Shown: positions 35,811-44,141 of the stretch, piece after piece
How positions within the stretch are numbered: the first letter of the stretch is position 1
How the letters are laid out: each line of letters opens with the position of its first letter
Origin: Flavobacterium sp.
GTDB taxonomy: Bacteria > Bacteroidota > Bacteroidia > Flavobacteriales > Flavobacteriaceae
Assembly (NCBI RefSeq): GCF_035195345.1
Contig: NZ_CP136574.1
Location: 558,001-622,000, forward strand
Direction of reading: 5' to 3'
Length of the DNA: 64,000 bases
Position numbers and translations under genes: made by a program
The notes under the pieces: model-generated
Seen by the model: the letters and a program-made list of their open reading frames with translations, nothing else
Database searches by the model: none
Told to the model about the DNA's origin: nothing

Positions 35811-35857
35811 AATGTTTAAAAATGTCAAATTGTCAGGAAAAAAGATGAAGATATACT

Positions 35858-36763
35858 TTATTTCAACAAATCATTCAAAGCTTTGTCTAAAGAAGCAAAT
35901 TTAAATTGAAAGTTTTCATCCAATAATTTTCTACAACTTACATGCTGACTTGAAAATAAAATTTGATGCATTTCTCCAAGAATAAGCTGCATTACGAATC
36001 TTGGGATATTGGGAAGAAAAAATGGTTTATTAAGCGTTTTAGCAATTGATTTAGTAAGTTCTGTATTAGTTACAGGATAAGGTGAAACACCATTATAAAT
36101 TCCTGGAAGTTTGTTTTCGATGACATGATAAAAAATAGCAACTAAATCTTGAATGTGAATCCATGATTGATATTGTTCTCCAGAACCAAATGCTGCTCCT
36201 ACTCCATATTGAATTGGCTTAACCATTTCTTGCAAAGCACCACCATTTTTAGCCAACACAATTCCGATTCTGATTTTAGAAACGATGAGTTGTAATTTTT
36301 CAAATTGGTTGACTTCATTTTCCCATAATTTCACCACATTTCCAAGAAAAGAAACATCAATATCCAAATCAGATTCATGATAAATATTGGTTAAACTATC
36401 AGGATAAATTCCGATTGCGGAAGCAGACACGATTTGTTTTACTTGATTTGGTGTATTTTGAAGGGTTTGAAATAATAATTTAGTTGAAAGTACACGACTA
36501 TCGATAATTTCATCTTTATATGATTTTGTCCATTTTTTAGCTACACTTGCACCCGCTAAATGAACAACAACCTCAACATCAGCTAATGAATCGGTATCAA
36601 TTTCTGCTGTTTTTGGATTCCAATAAAAACCTTTATAATTAGAATTCGTAACTAATTTATTATTTGACGTAGATAAATAATGAACAGTGTGTCCGTTTTG
36701 CAAAAGCAAGCTTACCAACTCCTGCCCTACTAATCCTGTTGCACCTGTAATTAAAATGGTCAT
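35858..36763 (-). CDS. TIGR01777 family NAD(P)-dependent epimerase-like protein
   Basis: I start at 36763 so that the Rossmann motif MTILITGATGLVGQELV is N-terminal; the frame extends to 36793 with ten basic residues that do not fit. The 301-residue protein is an extended SDR (SDR39U1-like) with the nucleotide motif GATGLVG (about 7-13), VVHLAGASVAKKWT, and the C-terminal DUF1731-like segment (VTNTELTKSIAKTLNKPFFL). The substrate is not known. In E. coli the relative YfcH is also uncharacterised. It stands alone between grpE and DUF4442. Confidence 0.9.
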   Translation of the reverse strand: MTILITGATGLVGQELVSLLLQNGHTVHYLSTSNNKLVTNSNYKGFYWNPKTAEIDTDSLADVEVVVHLAGASVAKKWTKSYKDEIIDSRVLSTKLLFQTLQNTPNQVKQIVSASAIGIYPDSLTNIYHESDLDIDVSFLGNVVKLWENEVNQFEKLQLIVSKIRIGIVLAKNGGALQEMVKPIQYGVGAAFGSGEQYQSWIHIQDLVAIFYHVIENKLPGIYNGVSPYPVTNTELTKSIAKTLNKPFFLPNIPRFVMQLILGEMHQILFSSQHVSCRKLLDENFQFKFASLDKALNDLLK

Positions 36764-36885
36764 CTTTTTCCTTTTTCTCAAAGTTACAATCAAAAAAAGA
36801 ACAATGAAAGTAAATTAACGTATGTTTAGGAATAGTTGAGCGTTTCGAATAAATTAGTTTCGGATGTGATAATTAAAAGTAATTT

Positions 36886-37341
36886 TTAAGCTCTAACTTT
36901 AATAGTCCATTCAAACTGCATTTCTGAAACTTGTTCGCCATTTTCGTTTTTACCTGTAGAGGTTAGCCAAATGGTTTGTCCTTCATTAGAAGTTATTGCT
37001 TTTTCAATAGTTTCTTTAATTGCTGTTCCTTGATTGCAAGTAAAAGTAATTCTTCCAGTAGCTTTTTTAGTAAAAACACTTTTGTTTTGAGCCACTAACA
37101 TTGAAATATTCTTTTTGCTTTCTTTAATTTGATACATAACCAAAGCACCGGTTGTAAATTCTGCTGCCATTGCTTGTACAGCAAAATACATAGAGTTAAA
37201 CGGATTTTGATTGAACCAACGGTGTTTAACCGTTACTTCACAAACTTCTGGCGAAATTGATTTCACACGCAGGCCACTCCAAAAAGCAGATGGCAGTTTA
37301 AAAAAGGTAAAAAGATTCAGTTTTGCAGGTGTAAACTCCAT
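36886..37341 (-). CDS. DUF4442 hotdog-fold protein, thioesterase-like
   Basis: This 151-residue protein has the DUF4442 pattern: a central helix NPFNSMYFAVQAMAAEFTTG followed by strands with FTKKATGRITFTC and SEMQFEWTIKV. It is related to acyl-CoA thioesterases and hotdog proteins, but the usual catalytic acid is not obvious. No partner gene is apparent. It is transcribed away from the PadR operon. Confidence 0.85.
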   Translation of the reverse strand: MEFTPAKLNLFTFFKLPSAFWSGLRVKSISPEVCEVTVKHRWFNQNPFNSMYFAVQAMAAEFTTGALVMYQIKESKKNISMLVAQNKSVFTKKATGRITFTCNQGTAIKETIEKAITSNEGQTIWLTSTGKNENGEQVSEMQFEWTIKVRA

Positions 37342-37460
37342 GATTCATTGATTTATTTTGTAAAAATACAAAAAATACTATGCATTCCTACTATTTTTTT
37401 AATTGTTAAATATATGTTAAATATTAGTACTATGCGTTACATAATACCTTCTTTTAGACT

Positions 37461-37468
37461 TATCTTTG
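37461..37468 (+). promoter_or_regulatory. -7 box of the PadR-PspC-GIN operon
   Basis: TATCTTTG fits TAnnTTTG. It implies a leader of about 100 bases before the padR-type ATG, which contains a 14-codon ORF (37540-37584) overlapping that start. Confidence 0.55.
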
Positions 37469-37573
37469 TATAAGAAATTAATAGGTATACTAGTTTCAAT
37501 CATCAAATCAATCAACTGCGTAAGCAAAACAATCAAAAAATGAACAGTTTAATTAAAAAAAACAAAAGGAATT

Positions 37574-37903
37574 ATGAACATTGAGAACACTAAAGCGCAA
37601 ATGCGAAAAGGTGTTTTAGAGTTTTGTATCTTATCTGTATTAAAAGAAAAAGACGCTTATACCTCTGAAATACTAGACACGCTAAAAAACGCAAAACTAC
37701 TTGTGGTAGAAGGCACCGTTTATCCTTTATTAACAAGATTAAAAAACGATAACTTATTAAATTATCGTTGGGAAGAATCAACATCGGGTCCGCCAAGAAA
37801 ATATTATGGATTAACCGATGAAGGGAAAGAATTTTTACAAGAATTAAATGGCACCTGGAAAGAATTAGCTGATGCCGTAAATATAATAACTAGTCAAAAC
37901 TAA
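37574..37903 (+). CDS. PadR-family transcriptional regulator
   Basis: This 109-residue winged-helix protein has the PadR core: GVLEFCILSVLKEKDAYTSE (about 12-31), then LLVVEGTVYPLLTRLKNDNLL and GPPRKYYGLTDEGKEFL. The first helix is short of the full PadR C-terminal dimer arm, so it belongs to the small PadR-s2 type. It heads an operon with PspC and GIN-domain genes (5-base gap to the next), probably as autoregulator of envelope-stress functions. AAAAGGA before the ATG is a plausible ribosome site. Confidence 0.93.
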   Translation: MNIENTKAQMRKGVLEFCILSVLKEKDAYTSEILDTLKNAKLLVVEGTVYPLLTRLKNDNLLNYRWEESTSGPPRKYYGLTDEGKEFLQELNGTWKELADAVNIITSQN

Positions 37904-37908
37904 GAGTC

Positions 37909-39687
37909 ATGAACAAAACAATAAGTATAAATTTAGGAGGTTTTTTCTTCCATATTGATGAAGATGCCTATCAGAAGTTATCGCGTTATTTTGATGCGGT
38001 GAAGCGCTCTCTTGCTCCAGATGGTAGAGATGAAATCATGAAAGACATTGAAAGTCGCATTGCAGAATTATTTCAAGAGCGATTAAAAAATGACAAACAA
38101 GTTGTAGGATTAACTGAAATTGAAGAAGTTATTTCTATTATGGGACAACCTGAAGATTATAAGATTGATGATGACAAAACAACTTATCAATCAAATTCGG
38201 GTGCTTCAACAAACTTTTATTACCCTTCAAAAAGATTGTATCGAGATAAAGAAAACGGTATGCTTGGTGGTGTAATGGCTGGTTTAGGACATTATCTAGG
38301 AATTGACACTTTATGGTTACGTATTTTTATGGTTATTTTATTTTTTGGATTTGGTACGGGTCTATTCGTCTACATCGTATTGTGGATTTTAGTTCCCGAA
38401 GCAATATCTACAACTCAGAAATTAGAAATGAAAGGTGAACCCATTACCATTTCTAATATTGAGAAAAAAGTAAAAGAAGGATTTGATGATATTACATCTA
38501 AAATAAATAGTATTGATACCGAAAAAATTGCCCATACCGCTAAATCAGGAGCTTCTAGAATTGGTTCTTCAATTGAAGAAGTTATTACAACAATTTTCAA
38601 AGTATTTGCAAAAATAATAGGTTCATTCATCTTATTTTTCTCAGCAATAGCATTGCTAGGCATTATTATAACAAGCATTATCATGATATTTTCATCAACA
38701 ATGCCTGAGAACTATATTTTGAATCACATTCAAACTCCTATTGGGTTAGAAACACCACTTTGGGCACAAGGAATACTATTTTTATTAGGATTTGGAATTC
38801 CATTATTTTTCTTATTTATTTTAGGATTAAAATTAATGGTTAATACTATTAGATCAATTGGAAACTATGTAAAATATAGCTTACTAGCAGTTTGGATTAT
38901 TACAGTAGGAATATTAATAACACTAGGAATTAATGAAGCCTCTCAACTAGCATTTGAAGGTAAATCAGTTCAAAAAGAATTAATTGCAATTGCACCAACA
39001 GATACTTTGAAAATAAAATTTAAGAATAATGATTTTTATTCAAAAAGTATTTACAGAAATCATGAATACAAGATAACACAAGATGAAGGTGATAATGAAA
39101 TCATTTACTCAAACAACGTAAGTATTGAGGTTAAATATACCGATGAAACTACACCTTACATTTTAATAGAAAAGTTAGCTAATGGTAAATCAACTTCACA
39201 AGCGAAAAAAAGAGCTGAAAAAATCAAATACGACTATAAAATCGAAGAAAACAACATAACCTTTAATAATTACTTACTAACAGGTGTAGACAATAAATTT
39301 AGAGGCCAAGAAGTAGAAATTTACCTTTATTTACCAAAAGGAACAATCTTTCAAATAGACGATAGTTTTAGTAACTTTGACAGAAGTGATTATGAGTTTT
39401 TTGATGAAAATGAATTTGACACTAAAAACCCAGTTTTTAAAGTAAATCAAGATAAGGTAAATTGTTTGAATTGTTCTTCAGAAGAAATAGACGATAGTTT
39501 AAGTGTAAAAATAGAAACTGGTGATACCGCTGCTTCAATCTATTATGATGAAAACGGAGTACTTGTGAAAAAAGTAGTAAATACAGAGAAAACAGGTGTT
39601 GTCACAAAAAAAGAAGAATATATTATAGCAGCTGATGAAGTTGAGAAAAAGGTTTACAAAGAAATTAAAGAACAAAAAAATAGATAA
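37909..39687 (+). CDS. PspC-domain membrane protein with C-terminal beta domain
   Basis: This 592-residue protein has an N-terminal helical segment (about 1-90, IEEVISIMGQPEDYKI), a PspC domain (about 102-165, KRLYRDKENGMLGGVMAGLG and YIVLWILVPEA), more membrane helices near 225-255, 285-315 and 325-345, and a periplasmic C-terminal region of about 240 residues with beta-rich character. PspC proteins sense or respond to envelope stress. It overlaps functionally with the GIN-domain lipoprotein that follows 17 bases later. The C-terminal part ends in a charged coiled tail. Confidence 0.9.
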   Translation: MNKTISINLGGFFFHIDEDAYQKLSRYFDAVKRSLAPDGRDEIMKDIESRIAELFQERLKNDKQVVGLTEIEEVISIMGQPEDYKIDDDKTTYQSNSGASTNFYYPSKRLYRDKENGMLGGVMAGLGHYLGIDTLWLRIFMVILFFGFGTGLFVYIVLWILVPEAISTTQKLEMKGEPITISNIEKKVKEGFDDITSKINSIDTEKIAHTAKSGASRIGSSIEEVITTIFKVFAKIIGSFILFFSAIALLGIIITSIIMIFSSTMPENYILNHIQTPIGLETPLWAQGILFLLGFGIPLFFLFILGLKLMVNTIRSIGNYVKYSLLAVWIITVGILITLGINEASQLAFEGKSVQKELIAIAPTDTLKIKFKNNDFYSKSIYRNHEYKITQDEGDNEIIYSNNVSIEVKYTDETTPYILIEKLANGKSTSQAKKRAEKIKYDYKIEENNITFNNYLLTGVDNKFRGQEVEIYLYLPKGTIFQIDDSFSNFDRSDYEFFDENEFDTKNPVFKVNQDKVNCLNCSSEEIDDSLSVKIETGDTAASIYYDENGVLVKKVVNTEKTGVVTKKEEYIIAADEVEKKVYKEIKEQKNR

Positions 39688-39704
39688 AATCTAAATCAAA
39701 TAAT

Positions 39705-40430
39705 ATGAAAACGACTTTTAAATTAATTGCGCTACTAATTACATTAAGTTTAGCTTCTTGTAATGCCAATTTAAACTTAGGAAATGGCATAGATGGTAGT
39801 GGAAATGTAGTATCCGAAAAAAGGACTATTGATACACCATTTACAAAAATTGACGCTAGTACAGGTGTTGAAGTAATTGTTGAACAAGGAAATCCAACGG
39901 AAGTAATTGTTGAAGTTGATGACAACTTGATGGAACATATCATTACAAGAGTAGAAAACGGTACTTTAATTGTAAAAATTGAAGGCAATATTAATTCTAT
40001 GGAAAGTGCTATTGTTCATGTCAAAACAACTACAATTAACGGATTAGAATCGTCTAGCGGAGCGAGTATTCGTTCAAAAAGCACTTTAAAAGGAACTAAC
40101 TTAACGGTTAAAACAAGCAGCGGGAGTTCAATTAATACTGATTTAGAATATGAAAAAGTAGAAAGTGAATCTTCAAGCGGAAGCGAAATAACACTGTCGG
40201 GTAAAGCATTAATTGTAAAAACAAATTCATCAAGTGGAAGCACCATTAATGCGCAAGAATTAGCAGCGAATGAAATTACAGCTGAGTCTACAAGTGGTAG
40301 TAATACAACTGTAAATCCAATAGTTCTTTTAAATGCAAAAGCATCTAGTGGAAGTTCTATTGAATACGTAAAAAATCCAAAAAAGGTGGTAAAAGAAGAA
40401 TCTTCTGGCGGAAGCGTTTCTAAAAACTAA
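39705..40430 (+). CDS. GIN-domain (DUF2807) lipoprotein
   Basis: This 241-residue protein has a lipoprotein signal peptide with lipobox SLASC (C19). Most of the rest is a beta-helical DUF2807 domain (about 40-225) made of short repeats with Ser-rich turns: ESSSGASIRS, KTSSGSSINT, ESSSGSEITL, NSSSGSTINA, ASSGSSIEY. The regular SSGS turns point to a stacked right-handed beta-helix exposed in the periplasm or on the surface. It is the last main gene of the PadR-PspC operon. The function is unknown; the context suggests envelope stress. Confidence 0.9.
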   Translation: MKTTFKLIALLITLSLASCNANLNLGNGIDGSGNVVSEKRTIDTPFTKIDASTGVEVIVEQGNPTEVIVEVDDNLMEHIITRVENGTLIVKIEGNINSMESAIVHVKTTTINGLESSSGASIRSKSTLKGTNLTVKTSSGSSINTDLEYEKVESESSSGSEITLSGKALIVKTNSSSGSTINAQELAANEITAESTSGSNTTVNPIVLLNAKASSGSSIEYVKNPKKVVKEESSGGSVSKN

Positions 40431-40523
40431 CGTATTTAACAAATAATTAATATATAATTAACAGCTTTAATTTAAGCATTTTATAAATTTACAGTACTAA
40501 AATTAGTCCTAAATCTCATTCTC

Positions 40524-40598
40524 ATGATTAAGTTAATAATTCAAGTCGTAGAATTTGTTTTTACCCTTATGGTATATTTAATAGATTCAATCATATAA
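40524..40598 (+). CDS. Candidate 24-residue hydrophobic peptide
   Basis: ATG at 40524 to TAA at 40598 encodes MIKLIIQVVEFVFTLMVYLI followed by DSII, a single short membrane helix. A strong terminator begins six bases after its stop, and a weak TAAATTTA box lies about 40 bases upstream, so it looks like the only coding content of a small transcript. No ribosome site is clear, but that is normal in this genome. I do not recognise a family. Confidence 0.4.
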   Translation: MIKLIIQVVEFVFTLMVYLIDSII

Positions 40599-40603
40599 AT
40601 ATA

Positions 40604-40632
40604 AAAAGCATCAGTTTATAACTGGTGCTTTT
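40604..40632 (+). terminator. Terminator after the small peptide ORF
   Basis: AAAAGCATCAGT (40604-40615) pairs with ACTGGTGCTTTT (40621-40632) with one T-G pair. Confidence 0.8.
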
Positions 40633-40706
40633 ATGTTATTGTGCATTTTCAAGTAGAAAATTTTATGTCATCTTCCTAAAATAATAATTTTGGAATAAAT
40701 TTTGTG

Positions 40707-40714
40707 TATGTTTG
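40707..40714 (+). promoter_or_regulatory. -7 box of the second GIN-domain gene
   Basis: TATGTTTG fits TAnnTTTG, lies 22 bases before the ATG at 40737, and rules out the GTG at 40704 as a start. Confidence 0.55.
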
Positions 40715-40736
40715 TGATATTAAAAATTTCGAAAAA

Positions 40737-41573
40737 ATGACAAAAAAAATATCGTTTCTGCTTACACTTTTACTGTTTACATCGCTTGTAATTGCTCAGA
40801 AAAAAGAGAAAATAAAGGGTTCTAAAATTGTAACTGTTTCTGTTAAAGAAATTCCAACTTTTGAAAACATAGAAATAAATGACAATTTTGAAGTTTTTTT
40901 AGTAAAAGCAGATAAAACTTCTTTTGAAATTGAAGCCGATGACAATTTACATGATATCATTAATTATGAAGTTATAGGTGGTACTTTAAAAGTATCGGCA
41001 TTAAGAGAAGTAACTGGTAAAAAAAAATTTGCTATTAGAATTAATTATACTTCTGATTTAAAATTAATTACAGCTAAAAATGAAAGCACTATTCATTCGT
41101 TAGCAGATTTAGAATTAGATAATATCACTATTAAAAATTATGATAATTCAAGATCTTTTTTAAATGTGAAAGCCAATTATTTTGCATTAATTTTAAACGA
41201 TAAATCTGAAGCAGAAATTAATGTTAAAGCAGATAACACCTCAATTGAATTAAGTAAAAATGCTGATTTAAAAGCGCTAGTTACTGGTAAAGAATTGAAA
41301 CTTGACATGTACCAAAAAAGTCAAGCTACCATTGAAGGAAACGTGAATGATGCTAAAATTAGATTAGATAATTACATTATACTAACCGCAAAAAAACTAA
41401 TTATTGCTAATTTAGAATTAACTACAGAGGGTTATTCAAAATGTTATGTTAATGTAACTAACGAACTTATTTTAATGGCTTCTGGAAAAAGTGAAATTGA
41501 ATTACTTGGAGAATCAAAAATTGAAATAACCAAATTTGCAAATAATGCAACTTTGTATAAGAAAGAAAAATAA
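40737..41573 (+). CDS. Secreted GIN-domain (DUF2807-like) protein
   Basis: The start is set at 40737 because a promoter box overlaps the longer frame; the resulting 278-residue product has a signal peptide (MTKKISFLLTLLLFTSLVIAQ). The rest is a beta-helical domain related to DUF2807: IPTFENIEINDNFEVFLVKA, KLITAKNESTIHSL, LDMYQKSQATIEG, LMASGKSEIELLG. It lacks the Ser-rich turns of the neighbour at 39705 and has more charged loops. It is transcribed separately from the PspC operon. The function is unknown. Confidence 0.8.
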   Translation: MTKKISFLLTLLLFTSLVIAQKKEKIKGSKIVTVSVKEIPTFENIEINDNFEVFLVKADKTSFEIEADDNLHDIINYEVIGGTLKVSALREVTGKKKFAIRINYTSDLKLITAKNESTIHSLADLELDNITIKNYDNSRSFLNVKANYFALILNDKSEAEINVKADNTSIELSKNADLKALVTGKELKLDMYQKSQATIEGNVNDAKIRLDNYIILTAKKLIIANLELTTEGYSKCYVNVTNELILMASGKSEIELLGESKIEITKFANNATLYKKEK

Positions 41574-41581
41574 AAATCAAT

Positions 41582-41617
41582 AAAAAAAGAGCTGAATTAA
41601 TATTCAGCTCTTTTTTT
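41582..41617. terminator. Bidirectional terminator
   Basis: AGAGCTGAAT pairs with ATTCAGCTCT within 41582-41617, flanked by seven A and seven T. It overlaps the stop of the gene on the minus strand. Confidence 0.92.
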
Positions 41618-41927
41618 ATTGGTCTTTACCTCCTTTAATTACATAGGTATAAAACCATGTAATTGTAAACGTAGGAATCACATCAACAAAAGGTAATAAC
41701 TCTTCTATAAGTCCAAAAATGGATGCTAATTTTCCTGCTGTACCCTTAAACATTATAAGCAGTAATAGTGCTGAAATTGGCGCCCAAAATAGATCTGTAA
41801 CTTCCGCAAAAACAGGAATAACATAAGACAACATCCCTATTCCATCAAAAAATAAGCTAAGAACTAACATTGTCCCTTTATTGTTTTTAGTAGAAACTGC
41901 TCCCGAAGGAACTTGATCATGTATCAT
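41616..41927 (-). CDS. Conserved small membrane protein
   Basis: This 103-residue protein has two or three membrane helices (about 20-40, 48-62, 70-92) with prolines and the motif GLIEELLPFVDVIPTFTITW. The N-terminus is polar. No characterised family is recognised, although the composition looks like a real protein and its stop is fused to a strong terminator. Confidence 0.65.
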   Translation of the reverse strand: MIHDQVPSGAVSTKNNKGTMLVLSLFFDGIGMLSYVIPVFAEVTDLFWAPISALLLLIMFKGTAGKLASIFGLIEELLPFVDVIPTFTITWFYTYVIKGGKDQ

Positions 41928-41980
41928 TTTAAAAATATTAATTCTGTATAACGAATGTACAAAACTAATGCCACTTTTTT

Positions 41981-42649
41981 TTATTCTTTATGAATCATTT
42001 TGTAAAAGTCATCACGAAATTCTTTTTGATTAAAAACACCTCCATATTGTAAGGTTGAAGTATAACTGCTTTCATCTTTAATCCCTCTACTCGAAACACA
42101 CAAATGTGAAGCTTCAACAACAATCATTACATTATCTGTTTCTAAAACTTGTTTAAGCTCATTAAAAATCTGCATAATCATTCGTTCTTGCACTTGTGGT
42201 CTTCTTGCATAATAATCTACAATTCGATTCAATTTAGACAAACCAATAACTTTACCAGACGAAACATAACCAACGTGCGCTTTTCCAACAATTGGTAAAA
42301 AATGATGCTCGCAAGTAGAATTAAAACTGATATTTGCCTCCACCAACATTTTATCATATTGATACGAATTATCAAAAACCGAAATTTTTGGTTTGTTTGC
42401 CGGATTTAATCCCGAAAAAATTTCTTGTACAAACATTTTAGCAACACGATGAGGAGTTCCTTGTAAACTATCATCTGTTAGGTCTAACCCTAATTCTTTC
42501 ATAATGATTTCAAAATGATGCTCAATAACTTGCATTTTTTGTTCATCAGATCTAGCAAAAGCATCTGGCCTTAGTGGTGTTTCAACCGAGGTCATTTGAT
42601 GATTATCACCAATAATGTCGAATATTTCTTTTTCAATAGCAGTATTCAT
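41981..42649 (-). CDS. folE: GTP cyclohydrolase I
   Basis: This 222-residue enzyme converts GTP to 7,8-dihydroneopterin triphosphate, the first step of folate synthesis. Zinc ligands and the active site are visible in TCEHHFLPIVGKAHVGY and SHLCVSSRGIKD, with SKLNRIVDYYARRPQVQERM between them. Length and motifs are those of a full FolE with an N-terminal extension of about 30 residues. It follows msrA by 15 bases on the same strand. Confidence 0.97.
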   Translation of the reverse strand: MNTAIEKEIFDIIGDNHQMTSVETPLRPDAFARSDEQKMQVIEHHFEIIMKELGLDLTDDSLQGTPHRVAKMFVQEIFSGLNPANKPKISVFDNSYQYDKMLVEANISFNSTCEHHFLPIVGKAHVGYVSSGKVIGLSKLNRIVDYYARRPQVQERMIMQIFNELKQVLETDNVMIVVEASHLCVSSRGIKDESSYTSTLQYGGVFNQKEFRDDFYKMIHKE

Positions 42650-42664
42650 AGCAATTTTCCCCTT

Positions 42665-43318
42665 CTATTTTAATTTCGATTTATAATATTTGTGCAATTT
42701 TTCTAATTTTGGAGCAATCACCATTTGGCAATAACCTTGACTTGAATTTTGATTGTAGTAATTTTGATGATAATCTTCCGCCGGATAAAATTGAGTAGCT
42801 GAAGATATTTTAGTAACTATAGATTTATCGTATAATTTTTCTTTTACTAACAATTCAATATAATTTTCAGCTTTTACTTTTTGAGCTTCAGAATGATAGA
42901 AAATTTCACTTCTGTATTGCGTTCCAACATCAGCTCCTTGTCTATTCAACGTAGTCGGATCATGTGTTCCAAAGAAAACTTCTAATAAATCTTCATACGC
43001 TACTTCCTTTGGATTATAGGTAATTTGAATTGCTTCAGCATGACCTGTTTCTCCTGTACATATATCTTTATAAGTTGGATTTTTAGTCTTTCCTCCAATG
43101 TAACCAGATACTACTTTTTCTACGCCTTTAATTTCTAAAAAAACAGCTTCTGTACACCAAAAACAGCCTCCAGCAAATGTTGCAACTTCCATACCTTCAA
43201 TTTCTTTAACTTTAACAGGTTCTTTAAAATCATCCTTGATCATTGGTTTTTCTTTAGCTGTACAAGAAGTAAAAACCAAACCAAAAATTAACGATAATGC
43301 TTTTATTTTATTTTTCAT
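42665..43318 (-). CDS. msrA: Peptide-methionine (S)-S-oxide reductase MsrA, lipoprotein form
   Basis: This 217-residue enzyme repairs oxidised methionine. Catalytic GCFWC has C52 as the attacking cysteine; the resolving cysteine is probably in SQGYCQM near the C-terminus. Substrate-pocket motifs GHAEAIQITYNP and YRSEIFYH are present. The N-terminus is a lipoprotein signal (IFGLVFTSC, C19), so it works in the periplasm rather than the cytoplasm. A TAAATTTG box precedes it, and folE follows in the same direction. Confidence 0.95.
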   Translation of the reverse strand: MKNKIKALSLIFGLVFTSCTAKEKPMIKDDFKEPVKVKEIEGMEVATFAGGCFWCTEAVFLEIKGVEKVVSGYIGGKTKNPTYKDICTGETGHAEAIQITYNPKEVAYEDLLEVFFGTHDPTTLNRQGADVGTQYRSEIFYHSEAQKVKAENYIELLVKEKLYDKSIVTKISSATQFYPAEDYHQNYYNQNSSQGYCQMVIAPKLEKLHKYYKSKLK

Positions 43319-43343
43319 TAATTCAATTCGTTATTTTGTTTAA

Positions 43344-43351
43344 CAAATTTA
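43344..43351 (-). promoter_or_regulatory. -7 box of the msrA-folE operon
   Basis: On the minus strand TAAATTTG fits TAnnTTTG and lies 25 bases before the msrA ATG. Confidence 0.5.
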
Positions 43352-43471
43352 AACAAAAATTAAACATAAATTACATTTTAACTTAACTTTATTATTTGAT
43401 AAATAGTAATAGGAAAAGAATTGTTTTTTTATTCGATAAAAATCTTTGTTTCTTTGTAGAAATGTTCCATT

Positions 43472-44140
43472 ATGATTACTGCAAAAAATCTACATAAATA
43501 TTACGATTCCCTTCATGTTTTAAAGGGAGTTGATTTACATATTAAAAAAGGCGAAATCGTTTCTATTGTTGGCGCTTCGGGTGCTGGTAAAACAACGTTG
43601 CTTCAAATTTTAGGTACATTAGATTTACCAACTAAGCAAAATGATACTGTTTTAGAAATCAATGGTTCATCGGTTTTGAATTTAAAAGACAAAGAACTTT
43701 CAAAATTTAGAAACCAACATTTAGGCTTTATTTTCCAATTTCATCAATTGTTACCAGAATTTACGGCTTTAGAAAATGTTTGTATACCTGGCTTCATAGC
43801 TAATCGCGATAAAAAAGAAGTAGAAAAAGAGGCAAAACAATTATTAAACTATTTAGGACTTTCAGAAAGAACACATCACAAACCAAGTGAATTATCAGGT
43901 GGTGAACAACAACGTGTTGCGGTAGCCAGAGCATTAATTAATAAACCCGCAGTAATTTATGCCGATGAACCTTCTGGAAATTTAGATACACAATCTGCCG
44001 AAATGCTTCACCAATTATTTTTTAAACTTCGCGAAGAATTTAATCAAACTTTTGTAATTGTAACCCATAACGAAGAGTTAGCAAATATGGCCGATAAAAA
44101 ATTAGTAATGAAAGACGGCTTAATTATTGTAAATTCTTAA
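43472..44140 (+). CDS. LolD-like ABC transporter ATP-binding protein
   Basis: This 222-residue ABC ATPase has Walker A GASGAGKT (36-43), the Q-loop FIFQFHQLLPEFTALENV, the signature LSGGEQQRVAVARAL and Walker B VIYADEPSGNLD. These are typical of the LolD/MacB/FtsE group acting on lipoproteins or cell division. The permease partner is not adjacent. The following TIGR02757 gene begins one base after its stop, so they are co-transcribed. Confidence 0.93.
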   Translation: MITAKNLHKYYDSLHVLKGVDLHIKKGEIVSIVGASGAGKTTLLQILGTLDLPTKQNDTVLEINGSSVLNLKDKELSKFRNQHLGFIFQFHQLLPEFTALENVCIPGFIANRDKKEVEKEAKQLLNYLGLSERTHHKPSELSGGEQQRVAVARALINKPAVIYADEPSGNLDTQSAEMLHQLFFKLREEFNQTFVIVTHNEELANMADKKLVMKDGLIIVNS

Positions 44141-44141
44141 A

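Noticed and set aside
35774..35857. CIRCE/HrcA operator at grpE
   Set aside because: No TTAGCACTC-N9-GAGTGCTAA-like inverted repeat is present.
40704..40736. GTG start 11 codons upstream of the second GIN-domain gene
   Set aside because: The bases form a good -7 box and the extra residues break the signal peptide.
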